64,000 bases of DNA. It comes from Skeletonema tropicum (taxonomy: Eukaryota > Bacillariophyta > Thalassiosirophyceae > Thalassiosirales > Thalassiosiraceae). The stretch spans positions 744,001-808,000 of the forward strand of contig CM074139.1 in NCBI GenBank assembly GCA_037178625.1. The letters are read 5' to 3'. Each line of letters opens with the position of its first letter. Within the stretch, counting starts at the first letter, position 1. The position numbers were made by a program, and so were the translations under genes. This document shows, piece by piece, positions 41,771 to 52,818 of the stretch. Below the pieces are notes generated by a model. It was not told the origin of the DNA and did not search any database. It saw only the letters and a list, made by a program, of their open reading frames with translations.

Positions 41771-42766
41771 ATGGCAGAAGACGACACTACTACCACCGCA
41801 ACATCACCCATTCTAGAAGAAGTAGTCTGGAGAGACGACCTAATCCGATGGGATGGAGGACTCAATGTTGACATTCAAAAGAATAGTAATGATGATGATG
41901 GCGACGAGTCATCGGATGATGGGCAATCGTTTCTTATAGACCCTTTCGCCGATCCGGATCCGTTTCAAATGTTCGATTTTGACTTTGACTTGCAATCCAA
42001 TAGTAACAAGAATGAGAGAGAAGAAGTTGACCAAGCTGATGATAAAGATGGAAAAGCTGACAAAATCTCACTACAAATCAAAGGGTACAAAACCGACGCC
42101 GAACAAGTATGGCAATCCACCGGCCTTACTCTCTGGCGTGCCTCACATTATCTATGTGAGTACCAAGTCGAACATCCAGAGTTGTTTCGTAATACGAGGG
42201 TGTTGGAATTGGGTGCGGGGTTGGGTTTGAATGGAATTTTGGCGTGGCGATTGAGTTGTGTTGGTGTAGATACAGATGATGATGGAGAGCAACATCATGA
42301 GAAAAGTGAGGAATCTACAAGAAGTGAAGTTTGTATCACGGATGGGGATAGCGATGCATTGGTCCATTTACGTGATAACATTGAGAGAAATCGACCAATA
42401 ACCACCACCACGGACAATAATGATACTATTGCTACCACCACATCCAAGGTGACATGTCATCAATTGATATGGGGAGACGAATCCTCCCAAAAATTCCTAC
42501 AACACATTGCCCACAATCGAAAATACAATGTACTATTAGCCTCTGATATCATTTACTCTCCTGTGATAGTCGAGCCGCTATGGGAGACAGTGAAAACTCT
42601 GTTGGAGAAGGAGGATGGTGTATTTGTCATGGCGTTTGCGAGGAGGAAGGTACCAGTGAGTATTGATTTGGTGTTGGAAAAGGCGGTAGAATATGGGTTT
42701 GGGTATGAGTTGGTCAAGGAAGATTTGGAGGATGGTATTTGGGTGTATGAGTTTCGATTCCGGTAG
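41771..42766 (+). CDS. METTL21/FAM86-type protein methyltransferase
   Basis: The frame extends upstream to TTG only, so ATG at 41771 (GCGACCATGGCA) is chosen, giving 331 residues. An acidic N-terminal insert (residues about 30-90) precedes a Methyltransf_16-type core. Visible parts are QVWQSTGLTLWRASHYLCEY, the SAM motif VLELGAGLGLNG, a DGDSDALVHLRDNIERN segment, and the post-motif LLASDIIYSP. Enzymes of this family methylate lysines on chaperones and translation factors in the cytosol; the substrate cannot be named. An Asp/Glu and Thr-rich loop lengthens the region after motif I, a common feature of diatom proteins. Confidence 0.8.
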   Translation: MAEDDTTTTATSPILEEVVWRDDLIRWDGGLNVDIQKNSNDDDGDESSDDGQSFLIDPFADPDPFQMFDFDFDLQSNSNKNEREEVDQADDKDGKADKISLQIKGYKTDAEQVWQSTGLTLWRASHYLCEYQVEHPELFRNTRVLELGAGLGLNGILAWRLSCVGVDTDDDGEQHHEKSEESTRSEVCITDGDSDALVHLRDNIERNRPITTTTDNNDTIATTTSKVTCHQLIWGDESSQKFLQHIAHNRKYNVLLASDIIYSPVIVEPLWETVKTLLEKEDGVFVMAFARRKVPVSIDLVLEKAVEYGFGYELVKEDLEDGIWVYEFRFR

Positions 42767-43131
42767 TTTTGGACGGGAGAAAAAGATGTAAGTGACAATT
42801 GGCAATGCTTTTGTAATGTTGGAAGTCCTTGATCGTATAGCAGTGATTGTTTAAACTAGAGGCATTTTTCTCCTCTCGACGTATGTTTTGAGATACCATC
42901 ATCGTAATTTAACTGAGCTTCCTTTGACGTCACTTCATCCTATCTTACAGTTGAGAAGGGCAAGAGAACTAGTGGACCTCACATAGATACCATGAGAAGT
43001 AAGGAGTGTATGTAAGAAAAGGACTATCAAGAGGTTGAAATGGCGGGCGTGCGATTGAAAGTATCAACGGCAAAAAGCGAGCGGAGTCGCCTCTTTTCTA
43101 CTCTCATAATGTCAACAAACAACAAACAGCC
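42767..43131. other. Spacer before the RBR gene
   Basis: No gene or repeat recognised. It contains the promoter of the plus-strand gene at 43132. Confidence 0.35.
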
Positions 43132-45081
43132 ATGAAAGCTACCGACAACGAATACGATGTGGAGGCAGTAAGAGGGTACAGAAACAACTATGCCCACAGT
43201 CGTGTTGAGTTTCTTATCAAGTGGAAGTGGGCCGACTTTGGTGAGGAGGACAACTCATGGGTGTCAGCTACGGATCTGAGCGATAAATCATTAGAGTTGG
43301 CGAGGAAATATCAAGAAGAGTTTGATAACTTACCTCCGCCTTCCAATGATTATCGTCATCAGGCAAGGCAGCTGCTGGTAAATACATTCCAGCAAGTCTC
43401 ATGCAGTGCAATTGATGTAATCTTCAGGGTGTGCAACTACAACTTCACCCGATCCTTTCACTACATCTCGTGGATAAACCATCAACGCACCAACAACGGA
43501 GACGGTGCAGGCCAATTTGATCTCTTCCCGCGTCATGTAAAAGTCTTCATCAAGAAAAATCGTAAAAAGACGCGTCTAGAAGTCACCGACGCAACGCTTC
43601 TTGGTGAACTCAATGATATACCTGCATTGAATGTGAAAGTTGGAGCGACCACCAACCAAGACGTTGCCACACCGAAAAAGTTGTTGGAACCACCCATTGA
43701 TCTCACGGCCGACAGTAGCGAAGACGAAGAAGAAAAGGAGGAGGAGACAGAGTGTGGCTGCTGCTTCGGTGACTACCCAGTATCTGCATTGAGACAGTGC
43801 GCGGCCGGAGAGGATCATTACGTCTGTCGTGATTGCATTCAGAGCTACGTCTCCGAACAGCTCGACGGCAATGGAAGCACCGAGTTCAAGTGCATCGTAT
43901 CTACAGAGTGCTCTTGTAAATACTCTCTCGCATTCCTCGACCAAGTGCTGACTCCGAGACTCAAGAAACGAGCCAATGAAATGGTAGCTCTGGAGGAGAT
44001 TAAGAAAGCAGGAGGCGGTTGGCAGTGCCCCAAGTGTGCACACATGGGCTTTGTTGACGGAAAACCTACATGGATTCATTGCCCAGAGTGCAATGTAAGG
44101 TATTGTACGAGTTGCAATGCCAGCCACGCCGACGCCGGCCTCACCTGTGAGGAGTTCCAAAGAAGGTAGATAATCGGGAAAGATCCGAGGCATCTTGCTG
44201 CTGAGGCAATGTCTCGAGCGTGCACACGCTCTTGTCCACACTGTGGTCAAGATTACATGAAGGGTAATGGATGCAACAAAATTAAATGCAAGTGCGGAAA
44301 TCTCTCTTGTTATTTATGCGGCGAAAAGATTGCTGACTACTCTCATTTTTGTGATAGGAAGGGATGCGCTTGTGGTAGATGTGAACTCTGGACGAGCATT
44401 GAAGCGATGGAGAGAATCGATCAAGAAAAGCGACAAGAAGCTGGCCGAAAAGTTCTTGAGCAAGGAAATACGAATGAGGAGGAAATAGCCGCCATCCTTC
44501 ATTCGCTTGATGAGGAGGCTGCAGTTGAAAGAGGAAGAGGCGGAGCTAGTAATCAGAATGCAGCTGCTGACGCTGATGTAGCTGTTCAAAATCTTCGTGT
44601 GGATGTACCAGCTGCTGGTGGAAATCACGAATTGCGAGCCCAAAACGGTTTGCGAGGTGTTAACCGTCCGCCACCGCAACATGGGGCTGTGCTTGGTGCG
44701 GCTGCTCCACCCCAAGGCGCGCTTCAGCCTCAGGCTGCTGGGGCTGAAATCCCTCCACAAGGATTAGTCATCGGAGCAGCTCCTAACCGTAGGCGTGGGT
44801 TTCCTGTTCACGCTGCTATGCCAAATCGATTTGGATTCCCACGGGTAAACCCTGCACAGTTTGGAGCGGCTGCACCACCTCAGAGAGGCGCCGCTCAAGT
44901 TGCTGGAGCTGGAGAAGGAGCTGGAAATCCTCGACAAAGGTTGTTTGCCTTTGGAGCAGTTCCCGACCGTAGGCGTGGGGCTGCAGCGCCAGATCCTCCT
45001 CCTCCTGCTGCAACGTCTGCAATAGTGTCTGTGATTATCTGGGCGTTTGTATGTAAATGGGCGCTTGCATATGTACTTTAA
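43132..45081 (+). CDS. Chromodomain-SIM-RBR E3 ubiquitin ligase with in-frame UAG
   Basis: The frame from 43132 to 45081 contains one internal stop, TAG at 44167-44169, with coding character on both sides in the same frame. Domains in order: a chromodomain (residues about 7-65, YDVEAVRGYR... VEFLIKWK... EEDNSWV); a helical segment; a SUMO-interaction-like motif (IDLTADSSEDEEE, about 189-201); RING1 (CGCCFGDYP..., about 208-262); IBR (CPKC...CPEC...CTSC, about 299-339); then the TAG at codon 346. RING2 follows (CPHCGQDYMKGNGCNKIKC...CYLC, about 367-400), resembling RNF216. The Ala/Pro/Gln-rich tail ends in a hydrophobic segment suggesting a tail anchor. RING2 holds the catalytic Cys, so truncation at 346 would abolish ligase activity. 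Readthrough, sequence error or a pseudogene are all possible. Confidence 0.72.
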
Positions 45082-45345
45082 ATTGCGGCTGTGAAAGATG
45101 TTGGAGGATTCCTTGACCTTGACTTCCTTCTCTTTCTTTCTGCGGGTATCATCTCTATTGGAATTTGGTCAACTTCGTAGAAGAGGAAGGCAATTGACTG
45201 CACGCATGAAATAATAATAAAAGCAAATCCTCTACTATTAATGACAAAATCTTAAGACTCTTTCAAGCTCGATCTCGATGTGTATCCATGTCATTAAACT
45301 ATAATTCTAAGCTTCTGTGTCATTGATTACTTCACCAGAGAGAAA

Positions 45346-46857
45346 TCATCCCATTGAATCAAGGAGAGATGCAGTCATAGAAAAAGTGCTCCTCACCAAA
45401 TCGTTATGTGCAACAATAACTGGGACCCTAGGATGAGTCTCTACATCATAGGATTGTGCCACCATCGTCATCTGATCGACATCGTTAAGTATTGAATAGA
45501 CATGCTCTCGCAAAGCTTCCAGAGTGTAGGCAAAGTAATTGTTGTGAAATGTTTCTTTCGTAGCTTCATCGTTGTTTTGACAAGCCATGGTAAACTGAGA
45601 CGCCAAGTCTGCATCGTAGTCTTGTAATATCTTGAGTAAGAAAATGTCCCAAACTGCAGGATACACTTCGCCTGTGTCAGTCTGGAATAGTAGCTGATTG
45701 AATTCATACCCAAGCTCATTAATTTGTGATTCAAGATGAATAGCTTTGCAGAAGATGGTATTACAGCCAGTTGGAAGAAAGCCATACTTGGCAAAGATGG
45801 GTGTTGGATTGGTCGGGTCTCCTAGCGACACACTCAGTGGAGATCCCGCATAGACGTCAGCGATTGCTGTGACATAGCAATTGTTTTCTGTATCAAAACT
45901 AATTTCTGCATTTGGTTCAGCCGAATGATTAATCATATCTGCCATGGGTGCAATGCTGGAGGAGTGGAAAAGTATGTGAATACATATTTGAGCAAAGAAA
46001 AGAGATGACAAGAGCAATTTTTCAATGAGAGCGACTCACAGTTTCTGTCTTGTAGGTTCAAATACCTCATGAAACCGTGTCAATGCAACATTATATGCAA
46101 ATTTCATCACTGAATCATCATTGATGACATTTGGATCTAATGACAGAAATCCTTTCCGAATGGCATTCAAAAAGCGTGAGTAGGCATTCCGCTCATTCAT
46201 GGAGAGTAGTGCTGCATATGGTGGTAAACAAGCGAAGCAGGCATCGGTCATGGATACTCCATTGTAGTATTCAGTGGGTAAAGAGTTGATCCAAGGAGCC
46301 CAAAATGAGTTCTCTCCCTTTTCATACTCGGCAAGAATCTTGACCAAGAGGCGAAACAATGGCAATCGTTTGGCTAGATCTCTTTCCATTTGCTTGAGAG
46401 CATTTTCAGTAAGTTCCAAATCAAAATTGCTTCCATATTCTTTCACTATTGCATCAGAAGACAAGACTAAATTGGACGGTATGAACATGATTGTAGTTCC
46501 TGCGGGTATATCAGTGTTGGTCATCATGGACCAATCGTCATCGCCTTCGGAATATAATTCTACACCGTCGACTTTTTGATATCCGTTTTCTGTTGCCCAA
46601 GCTTCCATTGCGTATACATCACGTTGTTGTGAATATCTGAGGTGAGTGGCGGTGGTTCCGATACTTTTGGATGACGGTGTGGGTGATGATGGAATGAAGG
46701 AAACTCCATTTCTGCAATGAAATAGTAGCAGTAGTAGTAGTACCGAGAGGCGAGGAACACATCTTGTGCTTATGGATATCATCTTTTCTCTGCGGTCGGT
46801 CACGATCGTTTTATGAACTACCTTACACTCTAGAGAATGCTCTTGTAGCCGTGGCAT
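45346..46857 (-). CDS. Plastid-type SET-domain protein methyltransferase (Rubisco LSMT-like), two exons
   Basis: Exon 1 is 46857-46040 and exon 2 is 45955-45346, with an 84-bp intron (GTGAGT...CTCCAG, phase 2). The product is up to 476 residues. ATG at 46782 (MISISTRC) gives a clean signal peptide followed by NGVSFIPSS, which resembles the diatom ASAF plastid-targeting motif with Phe at +1; the upstream ATG at 46857 adds 25 residues and is less likely. The SET fold has WSMMTNTDIPAGTTIMFIP at its start and, across the splice, APMADMINHSAEPNAE, the NHS catalytic motif of the LSMT/SETD group. A C-terminal helical substrate-binding region follows. It probably methylates a lysine on a plastid protein. 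Confidence 0.82.
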
Positions 46858-47440
46858 GTACTACTGGAAACCTCTCTGTTGCCTGGAGCCCACGACCTAC
46901 GGCAGGTCTCTTGGTATGCTTGATACAAACAATGATAGCATGAGAGATGCAGCGATAATGGAAGACTCGAAATTTGAAAATTGCGCTTGCGCAGCTGTGT
47001 TGGAAGACGAAGAAGTGCAGAGACTATGTAGCCGAAATGATATCTAAAGACCCAAATAAGATCTCTAATATCCGAATATGGATACCAAAATTGCGCCGAC
47101 GAGATGTCACCAACACCGCTCCATCTAACAACTCTCAAATTCTAATAAGTAGTAAGCCGTTATGATATGAGGCAAGCGTGTAGCAAGATCACCTTATAGC
47201 GGCATCGGCATGTTGCTGCTTCTCGCTCGCATGAACACCTAATGACATGCGATTCGGATTCGACAACTGGATGGAGCAGCGCCGCCCTATGTTGAAATAT
47301 CTAATCTTTTAATCTCGTCGGCTGCGTTTTAGATAGATGATGTTGCGTTCACCATCCACTTCATTACTTCTTATGAAGTGAGAGGTCATGAAAGATGAGA
47401 GCACCGGAACAGCAAGCATATATACAAAAACAAACAATCC
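46858..47440. other. Spacer with no gene seen
   Basis: Promoter of the SET gene on the left, then unrecognised DNA to the border of the RBR duplicate. Short open frames have no features. Confidence 0.35.
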
Positions 47441-48014
47441 TCTCTCATTACTTGACCAAGTGCTGAGTCAAATGCTCAAGAAACGAGCCAATGAAATTGT
47501 TGCTCTGGGCGGTTGGCAGTGCCCCAAGTGTGCACACATGGGCTTTGTTGATGGAAAACCTACATGGATTCATTGTCCAGAGCGCAATGTGATGTATTGT
47601 ACGAGTTGCAATGCCAGCCACGCCGGCATCTCCTGTGAGGAGTTCCGAAGAAGGTAGATAATCGGGAAAGATCCGAGGCATCTTGCTGCTGAGGCAATGT
47701 CTCGAGCGTGCACGCGCTCTTGTCCACGCTGTGGTCAGGATTACATGAAGAGTAAGGGATGCAACAAAATTAGATGCAAGTGCGGAAAACTCTCGTGCTA
47801 TTTATGTGGTGAGAAGATAGCTGACTACTCTCATTTTTGTAAAAGGAAGGGATGCGCTTGTGGTAAATGTGAACTCTGGACGAGCAGTGAAGCGATGAAG
47901 AGAATCGATCAAGAAAAGCGACAAGAAGCTGGCCGCAAAGTTCTTCTTGAGCAAGGAATTACGAACGAAGAGGAAATAGCCGCCATCGATGGGCACAGAT
48001 TACATTGCAAATGA
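47441..48014 (+). pseudogene. Partial duplicate of the chromodomain-RBR gene (IBR-RING2)
   Basis: Homology to 43936-44500 begins in the segment before the IBR and ends after RING2. The chromodomain, SIM, RING1 and the C-terminal tail are missing. A 15-base deletion removes EEIKK, and one IBR Cys is replaced by Arg (PERNV for PECNV). The same in-frame TAG is present at 47655-47657, followed by the same 13 codons to ATG 47697. RING2 remains well conserved (CPRCGQDYMKSKGCNK). It is a non-functional fragment unless RING2 is expressed alone from 47697. Confidence 0.8.
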
Positions 48015-48809
48015 TGTGGATCGATCAGGTGCCTGGGAGGTTGATCGTTGTCTCAAAGCACGAGGATTTTCTTGGGACACGTGGATCTTTCACAAAAGCA
48101 AACCGGGTAGGTTATAACTTGGTCTACTTTAATAATATAACAGAAATTTAACATGAACCAGATGGGAGCCGAGCAGGCTGCGTTGTATGCAATAGAGCAG
48201 AGTTATCCGTTTCCGTCCGTATACAATGCATGTTTTAGAATACTGTCCTAGTGACGCCGAAGACGCACAAGACTCGAGAAATTCCGTGACTACAAAACAC
48301 CAAGAATTGCCACGTGATCCTGAGTTTTCTCCTTTTGGATCTGTTCCAAACCTTGGGGAGGTTCTTACGTGAGGTGGTCCTCTCATCCTTATGTTAGAAA
48401 GGATCCTGATTTTGTTCGTACAGACAGGTGCTTCCTACCTCTGATGTAAGATGTAATGCATGTTTTCTGAACCATGCGACATATTCGAAGAGCAAATAAA
48501 GATAGTGTGTCACCATAATAAAATAGAAGAGTTGTAGGATCTCTTTGGCACAGCTGCATCCCACTCTTTTAACAACTCAGAGATGACGGCTTGTTGAGAT
48601 CAAATTCCGCTTCTCCGAGCCTCTTTCTGCGTGTGATGAATGCACACTACTAAGTTGCTGCTAGATTATGATACTACAGTGGGTTCATGTCGGCTGCAAA
48701 TCGGGTGGTGGCGGTGTTGCTTCAACCTCCACCGATCTTTCGGCTGCCCGAGTCGGAATCTCCATAGGATTCTTGGAAGAGGTGCGTGTCTTAGATGGAG
48801 GTGCGTGTC
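48015..48809. other. Spacer, no gene supported
   Basis: The first 100 bases may continue a diverged frame (a TGTGGATCGATCAGGTGCC stretch) but no family is recognised. The rest has no coding signal. A direct repeat GGTGCGTGTCTTAGAT occurs near 48780-48815. Confidence 0.4.
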
Positions 48810-50816
48810 TTAGATACCCATCTTGAAAGCTTCCAACAGCGTGTCAACGGCCTGAAAAAGAATAATCAACTCATTCTGTTTGTACCTTTCCACTGCCATT
48901 TTCCCCAAAGGCATTACAGAATATTTCTTGGTCTCCGTGTTGAAACTTGAAATCATTCCAATCTTTTTACCCGGAGTCATCACGGTTGTCTGGCTACCAA
49001 ATATTAGCTGATCAGGAGGTATCTTCACACGATTTGGCTTGTTTGGTATAGGCTCCAAGAAATCAACGATCAGTTTCTCTCCATCTTTTGTGTATCTAAC
49101 TGCGTTCACTTCCTTCCCGTTCAATGCAGGTATGTCAGAGATCAGACGAGCTTTTGTCTGAGGTGGAATTATATTTGACGAATGTGGTGCTTTCTTTCCC
49201 GATGACGCCATCGAGGTTGCCTGTGTCACCATCGTGGTATACTTTTTATACTCTACTGTTTTGGGGTGCTCAGGTCCCAAGATTCTAGTTGCATCACCCA
49301 CCACTTCAAACATCTGAATAATGCCTTCCGTGACTGATTTTGTTCGCATCAGGTCCTGCGAGAGAGAAAATTTATGATGCAGTATCTCTGGTGCGTCCTT
49401 GCCAAATTCTTTCGTCAAGCGTTTTATCTCGGCTTTTCTCCACTTGACGCTCTTGTCAGGGCTCAATTCTACGTCGTTGAGCATATCCTCAATTGAAATA
49501 TGGAGAGAGCCATCCACCCCGGCTGCTAATTTTTCCACACCCATAGCTTTCAATTGTCGTAGGACGTCATTTGCCAACTTGTTTTCTCCCTTGGCTTTGT
49601 AAAAGCTAACCAAATAAAGACAGTATTTGGCATCGTCATCGCACAGCTGCTGACCAATTTCTTGTGTATTTGGATCACCTGCATTCATCCAAAAACCCGA
49701 AGCAATCTTTCCGTCGGTGTGAAGCTCCTGACGCATTGTTCTGATGAGATTGATTTGTTTTTTCATCACGGCAATCCCAGTGTCGTAGTGAGAAGTCTCT
49801 AAACATACACGCGAAAAAGTCTCAAGGGATACCTGTCGCCTAAGTTCATTGTATGGATAGCTCTCATAATGAAAATGAAAGGTGCCCGCAAGTCTTTACG
49901 CGAATATGCCAGTAAAATTCTGATTGCAAGTAGGGCATTGCGTCCATGGCGCTGACAGTTCTTTGCTCCACTCATCAGTTGACATGGACATTGCAGTCAT
50001 CCCTCTCTGCATGGATGTTGCATTCTTTTGTGCAGCAAAATTGGAAATGCAGTTGATGTGACAGTAGCCACTGCTCCCACGACATGCACAAGTTCTTTCT
50101 AATGATTCCCCTTGCTCATCTGGTTCATCATCAAGGCAAATCCAGCAAGCTGCCTCGGGTGGTTTTGGAGTAGTTTTCGGTGGTAGACAATACTCTGCTA
50201 TGCTCATACATACAGCGATATCATTCTCTATCTGTGTCTTGAACCGAGTGAGCACTTTTGATTCGTTCGCCTCGTTACTTTCTACAACTTGCTTGAAAAG
50301 CTGTATTTTCTTGTACGGTTGCTCAGACCACTTGTTTTTTCCAAGGTTCCAGCTGTCCGCCTTAATATGAGCGAACACAGCTATGCAGGTTCTGATATCC
50401 CCCCCTCCCCTGCTCTTGTAATATTCGAAGAACTCATCCGCAAGTAACTTTTCAGCGGAGCCACGATAATGTTCACCGCAGCGACCGCACTTTAGCCATG
50501 GTTCTTCCAGCATCAACTTGAAAGAATTGTACTCTTTATCGAGAGATTTTTCATCCTCCACAGTTGTAGCTATATTAAAATTGCAATAATCTTTTTCATT
50601 CTTTGCACGAGCTTGGTTGACAATGCATTTGATATGGGCGTGACCATTGCTATCGCAGTTACGACAGAGGACGCTTTCATCTTCGTCCGTTTTGCTGCAT
50701 ATCCAGCAACAAGGCAAACAAGGCAGAGGTGAAGGTGAAGGTGAATCTTCTTTCCCTTCATCACTTTCTTGTAGTGGCGGCTGCGCGGTGCTGTTATTCT
50801 CTCCTCCCGACGGCAT
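48810..50816 (-). CDS. Tandem RING-CH protein with in-frame UAA
   Basis: From ATG 50816 the frame runs to TAA at 49896-49898 (306 residues), then stays open in the same frame to 48810. Two RING-CH-like zinc regions are seen: CCWICSKTDE...HIKC...CGRCGEHY (about 36-125), and a canonical CWICLDDEPDE...CACRGSSGYCHINC...CPTC (about 230-300). RING-CH domains act in E3 ubiquitin ligases. Beyond the stop, 43 codons (RLAGTFHFHYESYPYN onward) lead into a helical-repeat region starting VMKKQINLIR and a C-terminal domain ending LLEAFKMGI. In diatom RING-CH proteins such a helical region normally follows the zinc domain, so the stop looks recent. Functional truncation, readthrough and error remain open. 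Confidence 0.65.
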
Positions 50817-51138
50817 GAGAATGTAGTTTAGATGTGTTTTTTGATGGCAAGGAGACTATGATTGTGATTGTTCCGTGTCTGTACGGTACGGTCGGCACAG
50901 TTTGAACAAGTTGGTAACTGTAGACTTGAGTGATGTCTTGCAGGTGTTGCTCTCTGTCTATGCCAAAATGTGCGTCCAAATCCAAATCAGCAGCAACAAA
51001 TTGATCTCAAATGTACTCCTTTGCCGACGTCGACCAATCGAAGATGAGCGGCTTCATGTTTGTGAGTTGTGAGATTGTCAGAAATCAGAAATGAAAAAAG
51101 TTGTTAGAGCCCGCCATTTTCAAAAAAAACTTGTTCAT
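50817..51138. other. Spacer / promoter of the RING-CH gene
   Basis: No gene seen. It contains repeated GTGATTGTTCCGTG-like sequence only once; nothing further can be assigned. Confidence 0.35.
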
Positions 51139-51146
51139 CTCTTTTC

Positions 51147-51507
51147 TAAGGTTTTGGGTATTCGTCACTGCCGGATTTGCCGTTTTTCGGGGGCCATATT
51201 CGGCACTCCGGGCACTCGTCGGCACTCAGCTGTTTTCCTTATATCTTGGTCAATATTGGGTGTTTTTTCATAATTAAAAATTTCTACATACTCTAATGTA
51301 CAAGATCTATCCAAAACTGCAATAAAAAGGATGATTTTGTGATTATCTGTAGGAGAAAATATTTTTCGGCTCAGCATCTCCAACTGGGAATGGCTACCAA
51401 ATGGGACCATCTCCAACTGGGAATGACTGTCAAATGGGATTTTTTACACCCCACTGCCGAATGACTGCCGAATCTCGGATTTTGACTGCCGAATACCCAA
51501 AACCTTA
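51147..51507. mobile_element. 361-bp MITE with hAT-type 8-bp target duplication
   Basis: Perfect 18-bp terminal inverted repeats TAAGGTTTTGGGTATTCG (51147-51164; inverted 51490-51507) are flanked by CTCTTTTC on both sides (51139-51146 and 51508-51515). Subterminal repeats CTGCCGAAT / GGCACTCGG occur near both ends. There is no coding frame. The 8-bp duplication and TA-starting termini indicate a hAT-related family different from the 9961 element. Confidence 0.88.
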
Positions 51508-51515
51508 CTCTTTTC

Positions 51516-52092
51516 GTCGTCTCTCTCTCTCTCTATAGCGAGATAGCTCTAGAGAGAGATAGAGAGAGAGGAGGTAGGAGGAAGTGACCGACATTTTTCC
51601 CATGTTACGAAGAGAGGACACGCCACGTTGGGTGGAGGGTACTGCGATGAATTAGTGGAGATGACAGTGTCGTCGTTATTGGCGTTGGATTCATCTGATG
51701 TGTATTGGTATTGGCCGAAGACGAAGAAGTTTCTTTAGCAACGTATCGAATCATAAATTGCACATTTGCGCCGTTGCGATAGTAACTCTCTCGGTTTGCT
51801 TCGCATCAGTATGTAGTATGATGTAAAGCGAGCTGGTGTTGTCTTTCCGCTTGCATGTAGGTATGTATGTGTTAATTATGCTATGGTATGCCGCGTATGT
51901 AGGTCGCCATTATTTTTGACTAAACCCAAAATCCAAACCTCATCTTTTGTTCCACCATGGACGACCGACACCGCCGATAATGTAGGTACTTAATTGTATT
52001 AAGAGTCTACTAGATCATTCACACAGGTCTTTAGCAAAGGCGTTCCAAAAGTGCCTATTTTCCGTTACAAGTCTATTGATTTCAATGTATGA
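51516..52092. other. Spacer with CT/GA palindromic tract
   Basis: A CT-rich then GA-rich tract (51520-51572) around GAGATAGCTCTAGAG can fold on itself. Otherwise no gene or repeat recognised. Confidence 0.4.
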
Positions 52093-52485
52093 GGCGATCT
52101 GTAGTGTTACCCTATCCAATAAATCGCCAATTGTTAGTTCTCTTCTGCCATGGGAGTAACCTACCCTTTAAAGGTGCTTAAAATGCTGCTCTCGGTGAGC
52201 TGAGTTCGAATCCGTGCTGTATCTCATTTTTTATAAAAAAAAATTGTTAGCCCCACTTCTAGCAGGGCTGGAGGGTTAACCCCAAAAAAACTCGCCTTAT
52301 CCAGTTTCCTTGGGTCTTTGGCTCCATATCACACATTCATCGCACCATGATTCGAAACTAACTAAGATACACCCTGGATTTGAACTCAGCTCACTGAGAG
52401 GATTTCAGAACTGTGCTCACCTTTATCATAGCACCAATATTCGAAGAGAACTAATCTGCTGGATAGGCTAACACTACAGATCGCC
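52093..52485. repeat. Foldback element with tRNA-B-box-like motifs
   Basis: Imperfect inverted ends: GGCGATCTGTAGTGTTA (52093-52109) and its reverse complement at 52469-52485, with further similarity inward. ATGA lies on both outer sides. Both arms contain GAGTTCRAATCC (near 52202 and inverted near 52377), close to the tRNA B-box consensus GGTTCGANTCC, preceded by GGTGAGCTGA-type sequence. It may be a foldback made from two tRNA-related SINE-like copies. No complete tRNA can be folded by eye. Confidence 0.55.
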
Positions 52486-52818
52486 ATGACGCATGCGTAT
52501 ATGAGCACCGATACAGTCGCTGCAATGCGAATGTAGTGAATACGATGACTCCCAGAGATTTAATTAAAAGGTAATAACATGTACTAACAAATTATGGGGT
52601 GGGTCTATATTGCGGCGTAGAGGCAACAGTTGGAGTCGGGTTCTGTTTTTGTGCGTGGTTGGTTAGCAAAAATTCCCAGCTGGGTCTGATTTTCATTTGA
52701 TTTTGGCGGTGCATCCACTCCTACCCAAAAGCAACTCCACCGCTTGACACTAACTATCTACGTCCGCTCCAAGATCCGACCTACATCTCTCCCAATCCTC
52801 ATCTTCCAACTCAATCCA
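52486..52818. other. 3' flank of the WSC gene
   Basis: No gene seen between the foldback and the stop codon of the WSC protein gene. Confidence 0.35.

Noticed and set aside
44165..44190. A 24-nt intron removing the UAG in the RBR gene
   Set aside because: GT and AG are present and the frame would be kept, but the size is far below the shortest introns here (84 bp). Retained only as an alternative in the finding.
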